8,186 nucleotides of DNA from Alphaproteobacteria bacterium CG11_big_fil_rev_8_21_14_0_20_44_7 (lineage in GTDB: Bacteria > Pseudomonadota > Alphaproteobacteria > Rickettsiales > 21-14-0-20-44-7). The position numbers were made by a program, and so were the translations under genes. Where the stretch lies: NCBI GenBank assembly GCA_002787615.1, contig PCXJ01000118.1:1-8186 (forward strand), given 5' to 3'. This document shows, piece by piece, positions 5,714 to 8,186 of the stretch (positions within the stretch are counted from its first letter, which is position 1; each line of letters begins with the position of its first letter). The notes beneath the pieces are model-generated. The model did no database searches, was not told the DNA's origin, and saw nothing but the letters and a program-made list of their open reading frames with translations.

Positions 5714-8186
5714 CAGAAATCCCACTCCCGATTGCGAATCAGATGTTCGTAATCATTATATTTGAGCGCCACAGTCGGACGCGGCGTTGCCAAATACGGC
5801 GTATTTTCATCATAAAACTTCTCAACAAGCGCGGTGACTCCCACTTCTGCCTCTGCAGCAATATCCTCGCAGGATTTATCCTTTTGGCTAACTGAGTGAA
5901 TTTTCGCCACATCATTCACCAGCCCTTTCACCTGCCAATATTGCATATCCCTCGTCTTTTTACCGTATTTTTTACCAAATATAATCGCCTCCAGCGGCAA
6001 TTGCGGCTCAAGTCCGGCCTCGACATCTTTCTTCGATGGCACGCCGCCGGTTTTATAATCAATAATCGTTATTTCATCGCCAATTTCCACCCTGTCAGCT
6101 TTTGCGCTCAGGGTAAAATCACCTCTAGCCGTTTTTATCAACCATGACTCGCTCGCCTCTATCAATATTTTTTTGCCGTCCTGCCGTCCTTGTCGCTCAA
6201 CCAGCCATTCAGCGATTCTTACAAAGCGCGGCCACCAAAATGTTTCCACACCTAGCTTTCCATCATATTTATCTTTCAAAATCTCACGCCCGCAGCTCAG
6301 CAAATCTTCCAGATTATCGCTATTTTTCCGCGCAAAATCTTCAATCGCAGAATGCACAAAATTGCCGAAATCAGCAGGGCTTAGCTCCTCATCAATGTCA
6401 TCGAGCTTTTTCAGCCATAAGATTTTATTGGCATAAACCACATACGGGTCACGCATTAATTTACTGATACTCGTCACATGCAAAGCCTGAGGACGCGCAG
6501 AAACCGGAGGTTTTGGCGCAGGTTGCGCACAGGGCATAATGCTTTCTGGATGTTGCCAGCTATTCGCCAGAGAAATATAACGTTGATTGTCATCAATATC
6601 AGTCACCGCGCGCAGGCTTTCCAGAAAGCGTGAGGGCAAGGCGGGAGAACCATCTTCCTTCAATGAGCGGCTCAAAATCAACTCATCAGTTTGCGCCATC
6701 AATTCAAAATCATGGGCTTGCTGGCCGATTCTCCTTTCCAGCAAATCCAGCCCTAATTGCCTGCGAATCTGCTGATTTAGGAAGGAATCATTGCTCGGCA
6801 ATTGCGGCATATTTCCCTCATTCAGCCCCGCAATAATCACCATATCAGCTCCCAGCAAACGCGCTTCTATCGGGCTTAATATGTCTAGGCGCGGATGCTG
6901 ACCAAATTCCGGATACCAGCTTTCTGCCATGAAAAAACTACGCAAGATTTCGGGATATAATATCGGATCAATCTGATAATCCTCACTGATATCCGCGCGC
7001 AAACTTGCCAGAAATTCGGCCAGTTTTTTGCCGTACCCATCCCACAAACTGCCTTTTAGCGCAATATTTTCTGCCAGTTTCAGATGCTCATCAAGCAGCT
7101 CTCTGAATCTAATATTTTTCCTTTTAAATAAAGCTGCAAACTCCTCAAATCCTTCAATTTCAATCTGCAAATCTGCGAGGCATAAATTATCCTGACGCAG
7201 CCCTCGCAATTTCTCAATTTCTACTTCACGGATTTTTGCCTTATATTCTACAGGCACAAATGGATGCTTGAAGAACGCCAGAACTTTTAGCGGGCCTAAG
7301 GCAGATTCGGCCATCTCCGCCAGATGAATCAGGAAATTTGCGCTAGGCAGAGTAAGCATCTCCTGTCCGGCTGAGTCATTGATATTGATTTTCCATAAGC
7401 GCATTTTTAGCGCCACCCGCCGCGCCAGATTGCGGTTATTCGTCACTAACATCGCCCGCTTGTTCGGCACTTGCAAAACTTCGCGCAGAGCGAGTGCGAT
7501 TGCTGTCGCCTCCTCCTCAATATTCCGCGCATTGATTAGCGACATTTTGCCCGCACCCAAGCTATAATCAACATCCCGCCACTCATGTGATTTTTCAGCC
7601 GAAAACAGCGAGGCGGAAATCAGTTTTTCCCGCGCGGTAATTTCAAAATCCTGCCATTGCTGCACTTGTTGCGGCTCATATTTCAGGGATCTTAGCATAT
7701 TCGCCAGATTATATTGCGGGTGGCTTTCATCAATCTCACGAAAATCCTTTTGGCTCAAATTTCTATCCAGCCCATGCAGCACCAAATATCCCTTCTCCGC
7801 CGCGATAACCGAGGATATCAGCTCAATTGTAGCATTCACCGTTCCGGTTGTTCCGGCAATAATCACCGGATTTTTCGGCGGATTTGCGCGCCAATATTCA
7901 GCCGCATTGCGCAATAGTTGATTTCTCCGCTCCACCGGCTCAACAATCCCCTCATCCGCTTTTTTCTGCTGCCAAACCTCGGTAACAACTTTCAAAAAAT
8001 CCACAATTTGCTGCCAATAATCGCTAAAATCATCGGGCATAATTTCTTGCAATTTCTCCAGCGCCACATCTTTATTTTGCGCTTCATCCAGCAAATTCGC
8101 CAATTCACGCGCCATGTTGAGAGCTTGCACTAAATTATATTTATTATCCCCCGCACGCTTTCGGATTAATTCTGCAAGCTCCAGCA
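5713..8186 (-). CDS. addB: Double-strand break repair nuclease subunit AddB, 5' end beyond window
   Basis: AddB is the partner of AddA; its inactive helicase-like half helps DNA handling and its C-terminal nuclease cuts the second strand. 823 residues are visible. The frame stays open to the right edge (reading LELAELIRKRAGDN before a GTG at 8130 that could be mistaken for a start), so the gene continues outside; alphaproteobacterial AddB is roughly 1000 residues. Family features are AGTTGTVNAT near 7870-7845 in place of a true Walker A (no Lys), HPRLDILSPIEARLLGAD and IIAGLNEGNMPQLP, then ERRIGQQAHDF. The nuclease has the His of FGNFVHSAIEDF (6354-6352), Asp of AKADRVE (6096-6094), Asp and Lys of IDYKTGG (6060-6052) and Gln of EPQLPLEA (6003-6001). 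The four cysteines holding an iron-sulfur cluster in Bacillus AddB are absent: the first position reads RDPY and there is no C-terminal Cys group. It ends at TGA, overlapping addA by one base. Confidence 0.95.
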   Translation of the reverse strand, partial: LELAELIRKRAGDNKYNLVQALNMARELANLLDEAQNKDVALEKLQEIMPDDFSDYWQQIVDFLKVVTEVWQQKKADEGIVEPVERRNQLLRNAAEYWRANPPKNPVIIAGTTGTVNATIELISSVIAAEKGYLVLHGLDRNLSQKDFREIDESHPQYNLANMLRSLKYEPQQVQQWQDFEITAREKLISASLFSAEKSHEWRDVDYSLGAGKMSLINARNIEEEATAIALALREVLQVPNKRAMLVTNNRNLARRVALKMRLWKININDSAGQEMLTLPSANFLIHLAEMAESALGPLKVLAFFKHPFVPVEYKAKIREVEIEKLRGLRQDNLCLADLQIEIEGFEEFAALFKRKNIRFRELLDEHLKLAENIALKGSLWDGYGKKLAEFLASLRADISEDYQIDPILYPEILRSFFMAESWYPEFGQHPRLDILSPIEARLLGADMVIIAGLNEGNMPQLPSNDSFLNQQIRRQLGLDLLERRIGQQAHDFELMAQTDELILSRSLKEDGSPALPSRFLESLRAVTDIDDNQRYISLANSWQHPESIMPCAQPAPKPPVSARPQALHVTSISKLMRDPYVVYANKILWLKKLDDIDEELSPADFGNFVHSAIEDFARKNSDNLEDLLSCGREILKDKYDGKLGVETFWWPRFVRIAEWLVERQGRQDGKKILIEASESWLIKTARGDFTLSAKADRVEIGDEITIIDYKTGGVPSKKDVEAGLEPQLPLEAIIFGKKYGKKTRDMQYWQVKGLVNDVAKIHSVSQKDKSCEDIAAEAEVGVTALVEKFYDENTPYLATPRPTVALKYNDYEHLIRNREWDF

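Noticed and set aside
5367..5765. Plus-strand open frames across addA and addB, including this one
   Set aside because: They lie antisense to well-supported helicase and nuclease motifs and encode no recognisable domain.
8128..8130. GTG as the start of AddB
   Set aside because: The frame continues upstream to the window edge with family-like sequence, and the resulting protein would be too short for AddB.

Overview
The window reads as chromosomal DNA of an AT-leaning alphaproteobacterium. The strongest evidence is an alphaproteobacterial-type AddB followed by AddA and then trxA on the same strand, a gene order known from many Alphaproteobacteria. Genus cannot be decided from the sequence. 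The lineage is probably not a well-studied one, because two of the six genes match nothing I recognise and a third is an unusually small member of its superfamily.

Layout: five genes run right to left on the minus strand. They are addB (enters from beyond the right edge, stops at 5713), addA (5713-2444, sharing one base with addB in a TGATG overlap), trxA (2395-2075), a 259-residue glutamine-synthetase-fold protein (2053-1274) and an acidic helical protein of unknown function (1220-756). A plus-strand gene for a very acidic repeat-containing protein ends at 578 and converges on this cluster; its reading frame is open to the left edge. The 177 bases between the convergent genes hold a small AT-rich tandem repeat array flanked by a short inverted repeat, and no gene.

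Function: AddA and AddB form the helicase-nuclease that resects double-strand DNA breaks and prepares RecA loading. All helicase motifs of AddA and both nuclease active sites (one per subunit) are present, so the complex looks functional. trxA encodes a normal cytosolic thioredoxin and appears to have its own promoter (TTGACA-N16-TATATT) whose -35 lies inside the last codons of addA. The glutamine-synthetase-like gene begins 21 bases after the trxA stop and is probably co-transcribed with it.

The most interesting item is that small protein. It keeps nearly the whole metal, ATP and glutamate binding set of the superfamily. It lacks the N-terminal beta-grasp domain, has Asn at the position of the catalytic Glu327 of glutamine synthetase and Trp at the adenylylation tyrosine, and ends soon after. 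This argues against ordinary glutamine synthesis and for either a minimal gamma-glutamyl-amine ligase or a regulatory relative. The residue correspondences were aligned by eye.
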